From positions 97,785 to 161,784 of the forward strand of contig JAHIQI010000017.1 of NCBI GenBank assembly GCA_018902755.1: DNA of 64,000 nucleotides, in the 5' to 3' direction. The translations under genes were made by a program, and so were the position numbers. Below are positions 18,371-26,356 of the stretch, in pieces (positions within the stretch are counted from its first letter, which is position 1; each line of letters starts with the position of its first letter). The notes under the pieces are model-generated. The model was not told where the DNA came from and ran no database searches. It saw only the letters and a list, made by a program, of their open reading frames with translations. Source of the stretch: Pseudomonadota bacterium. Its GTDB lineage: Bacteria > Desulfobacterota > Desulfarculia > Desulfarculales > Desulfarculaceae.

Positions 18371-20818
18371 TCAGATTTTCTTGCGGCCCAGCCTCAGGCT
18401 GTTGGTGACCACGGTCACCGATGAAAAGGCCATGGCCCCGGCGGCCAGCACCGGGTGCAGGTCGCGGATGAAGATGGGCAGCCAGGTTACCTGGTGCAGC
18501 ACCCCGGCGGCCACGGGCACCAGGGCGGCGTTGTAGAAAAAGGCCCAGAACAGGTTCTGCTTGATGGTGGCCATGGTGGCTTTGGAAAGCTTTATGGCCC
18601 GGCTCACCCCGGTAAGCTCGCCGCCCACCAGGGTCACGTCGCTGGCCTCCATGGCCACGTCGGTGCCGGTGCCGATGGCGATGCCCACGTCGGCCCTGGC
18701 CAGGGCCGGGGCGTCGTTGATGCCGTCGCCAACCATGGCCACCACCGCCCCGCCCTCCTGGGCGGCGCGCACCTGGGCCTCCTTGTTCTCGGGCAAAACC
18801 TCGGCCACCACCTGGTCAATGCCCACCCGGGAGGCCACCGCCGCCGCAGCCAGGCGGTTGTCGCCGGTGATCATCACCGGGGTGATGCCCATCTGCTTGA
18901 GGTCGCTGATGGCCTGGCGGGCGTGGGGCTTCTCCTGGTCGGCCACGGCCAGGATGCCGGCCACCTGGTCATTGACCTCCACCAGCATAACCGTCTTGCC
19001 CTCGCTGGAGAGCCGGGCCACCTCCTGCTCCACTTGGGCCCCGGCCTGGGGGAACCAGGAGGGCTTGCCCACTCTGACCTTGCGGCCGTCCACCGAGGCC
19101 TCAACCCCGTGGCCGCTGACCGCCTTAAAGCCGCTCGGTTCGCTGATGGCCGCGCCTTTGTCCTTGGCCCCCACCACCACCGCCTGGGCGATGGGATGCT
19201 CGCTGCCGCTTTCGGTGGAGGCGGCCAAGGACAGGGCCTCGTCGCCCCCCAGCCCCAGGGGCAGCCAGTCGGTGAGCTGAGGCTCGCCCTTGGTGATGGT
19301 GCCGGTCTTGTCCAGCATCACCATGGTCAGCTTGTGAGCCGTCTCCAGGGCCTCGGAGTTCTTGAACAGGATGCCCAGGCCGGCTCCCTTGCCGGTGCCC
19401 ACCATGATGGCCGTGGGCGTGGCCAGTCCCAGGGCGCAGGGGCAGGCGATGACCAGCACCGCCACCATGCGGATCATGGCCGGCACGAACTGGCCGGTCA
19501 TTATCCACCACACCACCAGGGTGATGAGCGCCAGGATGATGATGGTGGGCACGAACACCGCAGAGACCTGGTCGGCCAGGCGCTGGATGGCGGGCTTGGA
19601 GCCTTGGGCCTGGCGCACCAGGCGGATGATCTGGGCTAGGGCGGTCTCGGAGCCCACCCCGGTGGCCTTGATTTTCAAAAGCCCCTGCTGGTTCACCGTG
19701 GCCCCGAACACCTGGTCGCCCTGGTGCTTGTCCACGGGTATGGACTCGCCGGTCATGGCCGACTCGTTCACCGCCGAGTCTCCGCTGAGCACCGTGCCGT
19801 CCACGGGGATGGCCTCGCCGGGCTTGACCACCACGGTCTGGCCCTTTTGCACCGAACCGGCCGGGACTTGTTTTTCGTTGCCGTTCTCGTCGATGACCCG
19901 GGCCATCTTGGGGGCCAGGTCCATGAGCTTGCGGATGGCCGCCGAGGCCTGGCCCTTGGCCTTGGCCTCCAAGAGCTTGCCCAGCTTGATCAGGGTGATG
20001 ATCACCGCCGAGGTCTCGAAGTACACGTGATGCCCCAGGCCGGGGACGAGCAGCACGGCAATGGAATAGAAATAGGCGGCCGAGGAGCCCAGGGCCACCA
20101 GCACGTCCATGTTGGCCGCGCCGCCCTTGACGCTCTTGTAGCCGCCCACGTAGAAGCCGCCGCCGGTGTAGAACTGCACCGGGGTGGCCAGGGCAAAAAA
20201 GAGCCAGTTGACCCAGGCGGCCCCGGCCCAGGCGCCCAGCAGGCCAAAGTCCCGGGACATGGAGATGACGAACAAGGGCAGGGTGAAAGCCACCCCCACC
20301 CAGAAGAAACGGCGCTGGGCGGCCAGCTCGGCGGCGCGGGCCTGGGCCTCGGCGTCTTCCATCACCGCCTCGCCCTCGGCGGGCAATATCAACTCGTAGC
20401 CCGCGTTCTTGACCGCCTGGGCCATGTCCTCCAGGCTGGTCTGGGCGGGGTCGTAGTCCACGCTCAGGGTCTCGGTGCCGAAGTTGACCGAGGCCTGGGC
20501 CACGCCGGGCACTTTCTTGTTAAGGGTTCGCTCCACGTTGGCCGCGCAGCGGGCGCAGGTCATGCCCACCACCGGTAATTCCACGTGCCGCTTGGTTTCG
20601 GGCAGTATGAGCTGGTAACCGGCGTCCTTGACCGCCTGGGCCATGTCCTCGAGGCTGGTCTCCTCCGGGTCATAGTCCACGCTGGCGGTCTCGGTGCCGA
20701 AGTTAACCGAGGCCTGGGCAACCCCGGGCACCTTCTTGCCCAGGGTGCGCTCCACATTTGCCGCGCAGCGGGCGCAGGTCATGCCCACCACCGGCAGCTC
20801 CACGTGCTGCTGGGCCAA
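18371..20818 (-). CDS. copA: Copper-exporting P1B-type ATPase
   Basis: Pumps Cu(I) out of the cytoplasm at the cost of ATP. The 815 residues begin with two heavy-metal-associated domains, each with GMTCARCAANVERTL (about residues 12 and 88). These are nearly identical to each other, suggesting recent duplication. Then come membrane helices with the ion-binding CPC motif (VIACPCALGLATPTAIMVGTG near 458). The phosphorylation site is MLDKTGTITKGEP near 500, SEHPIAQA is the HP motif, and GDGINDAPALARADVGIAIG the hinge. Order and length fit CopA/CtrA2-type pumps. It lies 19 bases after copZ, which should deliver copper, and is followed by a terminator. Confidence 0.97.
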   Translation of the reverse strand: MAQQHVELPVVGMTCARCAANVERTLGKKVPGVAQASVNFGTETASVDYDPEETSLEDMAQAVKDAGYQLILPETKRHVELPVVGMTCARCAANVERTLNKKVPGVAQASVNFGTETLSVDYDPAQTSLEDMAQAVKNAGYELILPAEGEAVMEDAEAQARAAELAAQRRFFWVGVAFTLPLFVISMSRDFGLLGAWAGAAWVNWLFFALATPVQFYTGGGFYVGGYKSVKGGAANMDVLVALGSSAAYFYSIAVLLVPGLGHHVYFETSAVIITLIKLGKLLEAKAKGQASAAIRKLMDLAPKMARVIDENGNEKQVPAGSVQKGQTVVVKPGEAIPVDGTVLSGDSAVNESAMTGESIPVDKHQGDQVFGATVNQQGLLKIKATGVGSETALAQIIRLVRQAQGSKPAIQRLADQVSAVFVPTIIILALITLVVWWIMTGQFVPAMIRMVAVLVIACPCALGLATPTAIMVGTGKGAGLGILFKNSEALETAHKLTMVMLDKTGTITKGEPQLTDWLPLGLGGDEALSLAASTESGSEHPIAQAVVVGAKDKGAAISEPSGFKAVSGHGVEASVDGRKVRVGKPSWFPQAGAQVEQEVARLSSEGKTVMLVEVNDQVAGILAVADQEKPHARQAISDLKQMGITPVMITGDNRLAAAAVASRVGIDQVVAEVLPENKEAQVRAAQEGGAVVAMVGDGINDAPALARADVGIAIGTGTDVAMEASDVTLVGGELTGVSRAIKLSKATMATIKQNLFWAFFYNAALVPVAAGVLHQVTWLPIFIRDLHPVLAAGAMAFSSVTVVTNSLRLGRKKI

Positions 20819-20837
20819 TGGCTATCTCCCTTGGGCT

Positions 20838-21041
20838 TTACTTGGCCGGGTAGCCGGCATCCTTGAGGGCGGCGGCGATCTGGTCCCAGGTAGCCGGGGC
20901 GTCCCACTGGATGGTCACTTGCTTGCTGGCCACGTCGCCTTCCACGGATTTTACGCCCGAAACCTCACCGGCCTCGCGTTTGACGGCGGCCAGGCAGTGT
21001 CCGCAGGAAATGTCGGGGATATTTACGGTCTTGGTTTCCAT
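20838..21041 (-). CDS. copZ: Copper chaperone (HMA domain)
   Basis: A 67-residue single heavy-metal-associated domain. The metal site is IPDISCGHCLAAVKREAG (CxxC at residues 13-16) in the ferredoxin-like betaalphabetabetaalphabeta fold, ending DAGYPAK. The ATG is preceded by GGAG at a seven-base spacing. It is the first gene of a two-gene unit with copA and most likely hands Cu(I) to the pump's HMA domains. The site here is SCGHC whereas the pump has TCARC. Confidence 0.93.
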   Translation of the reverse strand: METKTVNIPDISCGHCLAAVKREAGEVSGVKSVEGDVASKQVTIQWDAPATWDQIAAALKDAGYPAK

Positions 21042-21282
21042 GATTTTTCTCCATGATGAGGATTGTGGCGGCCCGGATTTTCATTCAGGCTTCCAAATGC
21101 CGATTTAATGATAATACCTTCAAGGCAAACTTGCCACCGTCTAACTTTTTTAGCCACACCTTCACAGGCGCGGCCATCGATCGGTTCCAAATCCAATCGT
21201 TGGGGCTTAGATCACCCATTTATTTAGTAGGATAAACCGTTTTCCCGCATACGCAAGGGGGCGTGCGGCCTTGAACGCGGAA
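21042..21282. other. Intergenic region upstream of copZ
   Basis: No gene seen. On the minus strand a TATTAT (21116-21111) is preceded by the palindrome GGCAAGTTTGCC (21135-21124), which could be an operator for copZ-copA. No convincing -35 is present at 17-19 bases, so I do not call a promoter. Confidence 0.3.
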
Positions 21283-21311
21283 CACCCTCCGAGGCCTGGC
21301 CTCGGAGGGTG
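21283..21311 (-). terminator. Strong hairpin after bamR
   Basis: Perfect 13-bp stem CACCCTCCGAGGC (21283-21295) with GCCTCGGAGGGTG (21299-21311) and a three-base loop, 37 bases past the bamR stop. It is not followed by a T tract in the minus direction; a factor-dependent end or 3'-end stabiliser is possible. Confidence 0.55.
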
Positions 21312-21347
21312 CGCTGGGTCTGATTGGCTGGCCTGGTCGCGGCCGTC

Positions 21348-22112
21348 CTACTTTTCTTTCCACTGGGGCTTGCGCTTGTCCAAAAAGGCCCTGAGCCCCT
21401 CCTCGGCGTCGGCCGTGGGCATCAGCTCGCCCAGGTAGACCTTCTCGATAAGCTCCAGGGCCCGCTCCTTGTCGTCGTTCAGGCCCTGCACCACCGCCTT
21501 TTTGGTGAGGCTGAGCACCAGGCCCGAAAGGTTGGTTAGCTTGCCCACCAGGGCGTGGGTGGCCGCGGCCAGCTCCTCGGGGGGCACCACCTGGTTGACC
21601 AGGCCTATGGCCTTGGCTTCGGCCGCGCCGATCACATCGCCGGTGACGATAAGCTCCAGGGCCTTCTTGTAGCCCAGCTGGCGGGGGAAGACCAGGGCGG
21701 CCACGGGCGGGAACACTCCCACCAAAATCTCGGGCTGGCCGAACTTGGCCTTTTCGCTGGCCACCACCAGGTCGCAGTAGGCGGCCAGCTCGCAGCCGCC
21801 GCCCAGGGCCGCGCCCTGCACCGAGGCCACCGAAACCACTCCCAGCTTTTCCATGCGCCGGAAGATGCCGTGGAACACCTCGATCATCTCGTTGACCTGG
21901 TCGCCCAAATGCTCGCCCACGTCAACCCCGGCGCTGAAGGCCTTGCCCTCGGCCTGAATGAGGAGCACCTTTAGCCCTGAGGGGGCCAGGCTGTCCAGGG
22001 CCTGGTTAATCTCTTTCATCATGGCGATGTTCAACACGTTCAGGGGCTCGCGGCAAAGGGTCAGGGTGGCCACCCCGTCTTGTACCGCCAGCTTGATGTG
22101 CTCGTAGGCCAT
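21348..22112 (-). CDS. bamR: Cyclohexa-1,5-dienecarbonyl-CoA hydratase (crotonase family)
   Basis: Adds water to the cyclic dienoyl-CoA made from benzoyl-CoA, giving 6-hydroxycyclohex-1-ene-1-carbonyl-CoA. The 254-residue crotonase shows the oxyanion-hole segments KAFSAGVDVGEHL and QGAALGGGCELAAYCDLVVAS, and the second acidic site FGQPEILVGVFPP; both catalytic glutamates (in GGGCEL and QPEI) are present. It resembles the Dch/BamR branch, and the assignment rests strongly on the upstream bamA and bamQ in the same operon. The ATG at 22112 has GGAG eight bases upstream and is preferred over one nine codons earlier. Alternative: another enoyl-CoA hydratase of the same pathway. Confidence 0.85.
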   Translation of the reverse strand: MAYEHIKLAVQDGVATLTLCREPLNVLNIAMMKEINQALDSLAPSGLKVLLIQAEGKAFSAGVDVGEHLGDQVNEMIEVFHGIFRRMEKLGVVSVASVQGAALGGGCELAAYCDLVVASEKAKFGQPEILVGVFPPVAALVFPRQLGYKKALELIVTGDVIGAAEAKAIGLVNQVVPPEELAAATHALVGKLTNLSGLVLSLTKKAVVQGLNDDKERALELIEKVYLGELMPTADAEEGLRAFLDKRKPQWKEK

Positions 22113-22196
22113 GGTCGTATCTCCTGTCTTGGGGTCCAAATAAAAGGGCCGGGCACAGCGGCCCGGCCCTCTGGCGTCGTGTGTTCGCTGGGCCGC

Positions 22197-23354
22197 TTAC
22201 TTCTGGGGCTTGCCCATGACCTCGGCGAAGGTCTCCTCGCCCGCCTCGGCGCCTTGGGCGATGAGCTGGCGGAACTTGATGAAGTCGATCACGTCGGTGC
22301 CGGTGATCTTCTTGGTGTTGAAGGCACCGAAGCCCAGGAAGGCCTCGTAGTTCATGTTGGCCATCAGCCAGTGGCGGTTGGGCAGCTTGGACTGGTCCCA
22401 GAAGAATTTTTTCTTGGCGCGGATTCCGTCGATGGACTTCATCACGCAGCCGGGGAACAGGTTGGCGAAGGTCCAGACTATCTTGTTGACCTCGCCGTCG
22501 AGCATGGCGGCGTCCCGGGGCAGCTCCTTCAGCTTGGCCTTGGCCTCGCCCAGGGCGGCCTTGTCCTTGACGTACTCGCCGTAGACGATCTCGCCGTCGT
22601 CAACGTAGCGGTCGGTGATGATCATGGGGTTGCGCACGAACTTGTCGCCGTCCTTGAGCACGGGAACAACCTTGGAGATGAGGTTCTTGGCCCTCATCTT
22701 GTAGGCGCTCCACATCTCGCAGGACACGCAGTTCCACATGGCGTCTTCCATGTTGAGCATCCAGGGCAGGAAGTCGGTGGAGCCGCCGTCCGGGGCGGAG
22801 CCGTGACGGGCGCCCGCTTGGCCGAAGATGGCCAGGTCGCTGCTGACCGCCAGGTCGCAGGCCATGCCGATCTCCTGGCCACCGGCCACGCGCATGCCGT
22901 TGACCCGGCAGATGGTGGGCTTCTTACACATCAGGATGCTGTCCACCATCTCGTTGAACAGGTCCATGTACTCGCCATACTCGTTGGGCCGCTTGGAGTA
23001 GTACTCGCTGTACTCCTTGGTGTTGCCGCCGGTGCAGAAGGCGTCGAAGCCGGTGCCGGTGAATACCGTGGCCACCACCGAGCGGTCGCCGGAGCTGGCG
23101 CGGAAGCCCGCGATGACGCCCTTGACCATGGTGGTGGTGTAGGAGTTGTACTGGCGCGGGTTGTTCAGGCGCACCTCGGCCACGTACAGGTCGGGTACTT
23201 CCTCGCCGGTCTTGGGGTTGACCAGGGGTTTTTTGGTGTAGACCACGCAGGGCGCGTCTTCGTCGTTACCCCAATAGCGGCCCCGCACCATGTCCTCCTC
23301 GAAAAGGAGGTGGTTCTTCAGTTCGTGTTCTCTGGGCATCCACTCAAGAGGCAT
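22197..23354 (-). CDS. bamA: 6-oxocyclohex-1-ene-1-carbonyl-CoA hydrolase
   Basis: Ring-opening hydrolase of the anaerobic benzoyl-CoA pathway: it hydrates 6-oxocyclohex-1-enoyl-CoA and cleaves the ring to 3-hydroxypimelyl-CoA. The 385-residue protein is the long, diagnostic crotonase relative used as a marker of anaerobic aromatic degradation. Stretches I recognise are LKNHLLFEEDMVRGRYWG, RLNNPRQYNSYTTTMVKG, FTGTGFDAFCTGGNTKEYSEYY, and VAGGQEIGMACDLAVSSDLAIFGQAG with HGSAPDGGSTDFLPW. AGGAG lies six bases before the ATG. It sits 63 bases after bamQ and 84 bases before bamR in the same direction. Confidence 0.95.
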   Translation of the reverse strand: MPLEWMPREHELKNHLLFEEDMVRGRYWGNDEDAPCVVYTKKPLVNPKTGEEVPDLYVAEVRLNNPRQYNSYTTTMVKGVIAGFRASSGDRSVVATVFTGTGFDAFCTGGNTKEYSEYYSKRPNEYGEYMDLFNEMVDSILMCKKPTICRVNGMRVAGGQEIGMACDLAVSSDLAIFGQAGARHGSAPDGGSTDFLPWMLNMEDAMWNCVSCEMWSAYKMRAKNLISKVVPVLKDGDKFVRNPMIITDRYVDDGEIVYGEYVKDKAALGEAKAKLKELPRDAAMLDGEVNKIVWTFANLFPGCVMKSIDGIRAKKKFFWDQSKLPNRHWLMANMNYEAFLGFGAFNTKKITGTDVIDFIKFRQLIAQGAEAGEETFAEVMGKPQK

Positions 23355-23417
23355 GTCTCTCTCCTAAAGTCCTCAAAGGGTGTTAACGGGTCAAATCGTT
23401 TATCCGGCGCCGTGGGC

Positions 23418-24506
23418 CTAAAAGTCGGGCTCCAGGACCTGGCGCTTGTCAAACAGGCCCGCGTGCTGCTGCTCGAAGACCTGCTCGATTTGGCTCATGG
23501 GTTTGGTCTCCAGGAAGGGCTCTATCTTCACCCGGCCGTCCTGGACCATCTCCAGCACCTTGGGGTAATACTCGGGCAGGCAGCCCCAGGTGCCGATGAT
23601 CTCGGCGTCAAAGGCCATCAGCTTGCTGAGCATGTATTTGTTGGTCTGCAGGCCGAAGCCCACCACCACCAGCTTGCCCAGGAACGACAGCATGGCCAGG
23701 GCGATCTCCTGGCCGCCGCCGGTGCCGGTGCACTCGAAGATCTTCCAGCCCACGTTCTTGGGCACGCCGGCCTGCTTGCAGATGTCGCCGAACTCGCCCT
23801 TGATCTGCTTGATGTCCTTGTCCTTGGAGTTGATCACGTAGTCCACGCCGTAGTTAAGGGCGCGGTCCAGCTTGGCCTGGTTGCGGGCGATGCCCACCAC
23901 CACCTTGGCCCCCAGGGCCTTGGCTATCTGGCCCATGTACACGCCCACCCCGCCGGTGATGCCGGTGATGATGGCCAGGTCGCCCGCCTTGAGACCGGCG
24001 CGCATGGCCGCCTGGTAGGGGGTGGTGCCCGCGTCGGCCACCACCGCGTAGTGGCTCAGCGGGAACTTGGGGTCGTCCACCACGCACAGGTCCCCGGCGG
24101 GAACCGGGATGTGGCTGGAGAAGCCGCCGTAGACGCCCAGGGAGTTGCCGGGCATCTTCTGGGCCAGGCAGCGGTTGCCGCGGCCCTCGTCGCATATGGG
24201 GCAGTTGCCGCAGGGCATAACCGCGGGCACGATGACCTGCTTGCCCACCATGGCGTCCGGCCCGGCGATGACCGTGCCGGCGATCTCGTGACCCAGGGTC
24301 AGGGGCGGCTTGCTTACCGTGGGCACGCCGTCATAGAAATAGCCCAGGTCGGTGTGGCATACGCCGCAACCGGCGATCTCCACCAGGGCGTCGCCTTCGG
24401 TCAGCTCGGGCATGGGGATGGTGGTCTTCTGCAGCACGCCGGGCTTGCCTTCCTTGCCCGGCTCCACCATCTGCCAGGTTTGAATTTTGTCGGGTATGGC
24501 CGCCAT
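23418..24506 (-). CDS. bamQ: 6-hydroxycyclohex-1-ene-1-carbonyl-CoA dehydrogenase
   Basis: Zinc-dependent alcohol dehydrogenase (MDR family) that oxidises the hydroxy product of BamR to the 6-oxo substrate of BamA, reducing NAD. The 362 residues contain the catalytic zinc site GCGVCHTDLGYF near residue 47 and GHEIAGTV, and the structural zinc cysteines PCGNCPICDEGRGNRC near 98-113. The nucleotide-binding fold includes ITGITGGVGVYMGQIAKALGAKVV, and ECTGTGGGQEIAL follows. The PTVSKPPLTLGHE segment matches the Had/BamQ subgroup. The ATG has AGGAGG six bases upstream. It is the second gene of SDR-bamQ-bamA-bamR. Confidence 0.92.
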   Translation of the reverse strand: MAAIPDKIQTWQMVEPGKEGKPGVLQKTTIPMPELTEGDALVEIAGCGVCHTDLGYFYDGVPTVSKPPLTLGHEIAGTVIAGPDAMVGKQVIVPAVMPCGNCPICDEGRGNRCLAQKMPGNSLGVYGGFSSHIPVPAGDLCVVDDPKFPLSHYAVVADAGTTPYQAAMRAGLKAGDLAIITGITGGVGVYMGQIAKALGAKVVVGIARNQAKLDRALNYGVDYVINSKDKDIKQIKGEFGDICKQAGVPKNVGWKIFECTGTGGGQEIALAMLSFLGKLVVVGFGLQTNKYMLSKLMAFDAEIIGTWGCLPEYYPKVLEMVQDGRVKIEPFLETKPMSQIEQVFEQQHAGLFDKRQVLEPDF

Positions 24507-24578
24507 TTTCGCCTCCTCGATTCCTTGCTCTATTGGGCTCGCATAAGAGTTGCCGCCCCCAGGGGGCGCGGTCGGTCG

Positions 24579-25331
24579 CTAGACCATGCCGTAGCCGCCA
24601 TCCACGCAGATGAGCTGGCCGGTGATGTACTTGGCCTCGTCGCTGGCCAAAAAGACGAACGCCGGGGTTATGTCGTCGGCCTCGGCGAAGCGTTTGAGCA
24701 GTATCCGGTTCATGTAGATTTCCCGGAGTTTTTCGTCGGTGCGGATCTTCTCGGTCATGTCCGTGGCCACGATGCCCAGGGAGATGACGTTGGCGCACAC
24801 GTTGAAACCGGCCATTTCCCGGGCGATGGACTTGGTGAGGCTGATCACCCCGCCCTTGGCCGCCGAGTAGTTGACCTGGCCCACGGTGCCCACCACGCCG
24901 GCCACGCTGGTCACGTTGATGACCCGGCCGCCCTTTTGGGCCTTGAAGATGGGCTGGGCAGCCTTGCTCATCATCCACACCGCCTTGAGGTGGATGCCCA
25001 GAACCTGGTCCCATTGCTCGCTGGTCATCTTGTGCAGCATGGCCGGCCGGGTGAACCCGGCGTTGTTGACGACGATGTCCAACCCGCCCAGGTCGTTCAT
25101 GGCCGCGTTCACCAGGGCCTGGCAGTCTTCCTCCCGGGCCACGTCGCCCTTGATCGCCACGGCCTGGCGCCCCATGTCCTGCATTTTTTTGACTAAATCT
25201 TTGGCCGGACCCTCCGAGGAGCTGTAGTTGACCACTACGTCGGCTCCCTCGTTGGCGTAGGCCAGGGCCACGGCGGCGCCCACCCCCCGGGAAGACCCGG
25301 TGACGATGGCTTTTTTTCCGGCTAAACGCAT
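24579..25331 (-). CDS. Short-chain dehydrogenase/reductase in the bam operon
   Basis: A 250-residue classical SDR of the FabG/3-hydroxyacyl-CoA type. The NAD(P) loop is VTGSSRGVGAAVALAYANEG (residues 10-29), NNAG is at about 89, the catalytic Ser is in INVTSVAG and the catalytic YxxxK in VNYSAAKGG near 155-159. The end LICVDGGYGMV is typical. As first gene of the bam operon it may act on a pathway intermediate, for example oxidising 3-hydroxypimelyl-CoA after ring cleavage; this is inference from position. GGAGG stands just before the ATG. A promoter with direct repeats is found upstream at 25423-25459. Confidence 0.85.
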   Translation of the reverse strand: MRLAGKKAIVTGSSRGVGAAVALAYANEGADVVVNYSSSEGPAKDLVKKMQDMGRQAVAIKGDVAREEDCQALVNAAMNDLGGLDIVVNNAGFTRPAMLHKMTSEQWDQVLGIHLKAVWMMSKAAQPIFKAQKGGRVINVTSVAGVVGTVGQVNYSAAKGGVISLTKSIAREMAGFNVCANVISLGIVATDMTEKIRTDEKLREIYMNRILLKRFAEADDITPAFVFLASDEAKYITGQLICVDGGYGMV

Positions 25332-25422
25332 ACACCCTCCATGCGGTTGCGTACCGGGCTGGGCGCAGAATTCTTACCGCGCCATCTAACACCCCATTTG
25401 GCCCGGGCGGATTGTGTTGTAA

Positions 25423-25459
25423 TGTAACTTTAATATAGCTACGTTGTAACTATTGGCAA
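25423..25459 (-). promoter_or_regulatory. Promoter and direct repeats of the bam operon
   Basis: Minus strand TTGCCA (25459-25454), 16-base spacer, TATATT (25437-25432). The heptamer AGTTACA occurs twice (25451-25445 and 25429-25423), 22 bp apart, flanking the -10 on the same face of the helix. It looks like a regulator site. Confidence 0.45.
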
Positions 25460-25512
25460 AAGGTGGGCCAAGTGTCAAGAAAAAATGATCTGGCACCTGG
25501 GAAAACGGTGCT

Positions 25513-25541
25513 TTGACACCCAGGCGACACTGGGCTAGCCT
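25513..25541 (+). promoter_or_regulatory. Promoter of the crotonase-nfo unit
   Basis: TTGACA (25513-25518), 17-base spacer, TAGCCT (25536-25541). The spacer contains the inverted repeat CCCAG/CTGGG, a possible operator. It is divergent from the bam operon promoter about 55 bp away. Confidence 0.55.
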
Positions 25542-25572
25542 GTTGTCCGTTCGCACGATTTTGGAGGATTTC

Positions 25573-26352
25573 ATGAGCCAGCCAGTGCTGCTAGTGGAGG
25601 ACCACGGCCCGGTGCGCCTGTTCACCCTGAACCGGCCCGACCGCCTGAACGCCCTGACCCAGGAAATGATGACCGTCATGCGTGAGGCCCTGGAAGACGC
25701 CGCCGCCGACGACAAGGTGGGTGCGGTGGTGCTCACCGGATCGGGACGGGCCTTCAGCGCTGGGGCCGACCTGGCCTTTTTCGCCCAGATGGCCGCCCAG
25801 GGCGACCAGGCCTCCCGGACGCGCTTCACCGGCCTGGAGGGCCCCCGGGCCCTGGCCAACTTCCCCAAGCCCATGATCGCGGCGGTGAACGGCCCGGCAG
25901 TGGGCTGGGGGCTCACCGTTAGCCTGATGTGCGACCTGCGCCTGGCCAGCCAGGAGGCCTATTTCTCCGCCGCTTTCGTGCGGGTGGGGGTGACGCCCGA
26001 GTTCGGCTCCTCCTTCCTGCTGCCGGCCATCGTGGGCCTGGGCCGGGCCATGGACATGGTGCTCACCGCCCGCAAGGTGCCCGCCCCCGAGGCCCTGGCC
26101 ATGGGTCTGCTCACTCGCATGACCCCGCCCGAGGAGCTTTTGCCCGCGGCCATGGAACTGGCTGGGCAGATCGCGGCCATGCCGCGCCCCGCCGTGGGCA
26201 TGGCCAAGGCTCTCATGCGCCACGGGGCCGAGACCGGCCTGGAGCAGGTCTTGGATTACGAGATGCGCTGCTTCCGCACGGCCATGGCCTCGCCGGAGCA
26301 CCGCGCAGCGGTCGAATCCATGCTGGAAGCCATACAGGCCCGCAAGAGCTGA
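25573..26352 (+). CDS. Crotonase-fold enoyl-CoA hydratase/isomerase family protein
   Basis: A 259-residue crotonase-superfamily protein. The oxyanion-hole segments GRAFSAGADLAFFAQMAA and NGPAVGWGLTVSLMCDLRLAS are present. The hydratase glutamate of the GGGCEL motif is replaced (GWGLTV), and the second site reads FVRVGVTPEFGSSF, where isomerases such as PaaG have PDxGG. This points to a double-bond isomerase rather than a hydratase. I start at the ATG at 25573, with GGAGG five bases upstream. It is divergent from the bam operon and four bases before nfo. A part in aromatic or cyclic acyl-CoA degradation is plausible but only from location. Confidence 0.85.
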   Translation: MSQPVLLVEDHGPVRLFTLNRPDRLNALTQEMMTVMREALEDAAADDKVGAVVLTGSGRAFSAGADLAFFAQMAAQGDQASRTRFTGLEGPRALANFPKPMIAAVNGPAVGWGLTVSLMCDLRLASQEAYFSAAFVRVGVTPEFGSSFLLPAIVGLGRAMDMVLTARKVPAPEALAMGLLTRMTPPEELLPAAMELAGQIAAMPRPAVGMAKALMRHGAETGLEQVLDYEMRCFRTAMASPEHRAAVESMLEAIQARKS

Positions 26353-26356
26353 GCCC

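Noticed and set aside
22080..25196. 1038-codon plus-strand frame across the bam genes
   Set aside because: Shadow of bamR, bamA, bamQ and SDR on the other strand; it runs through intergenic regions and has no domain.
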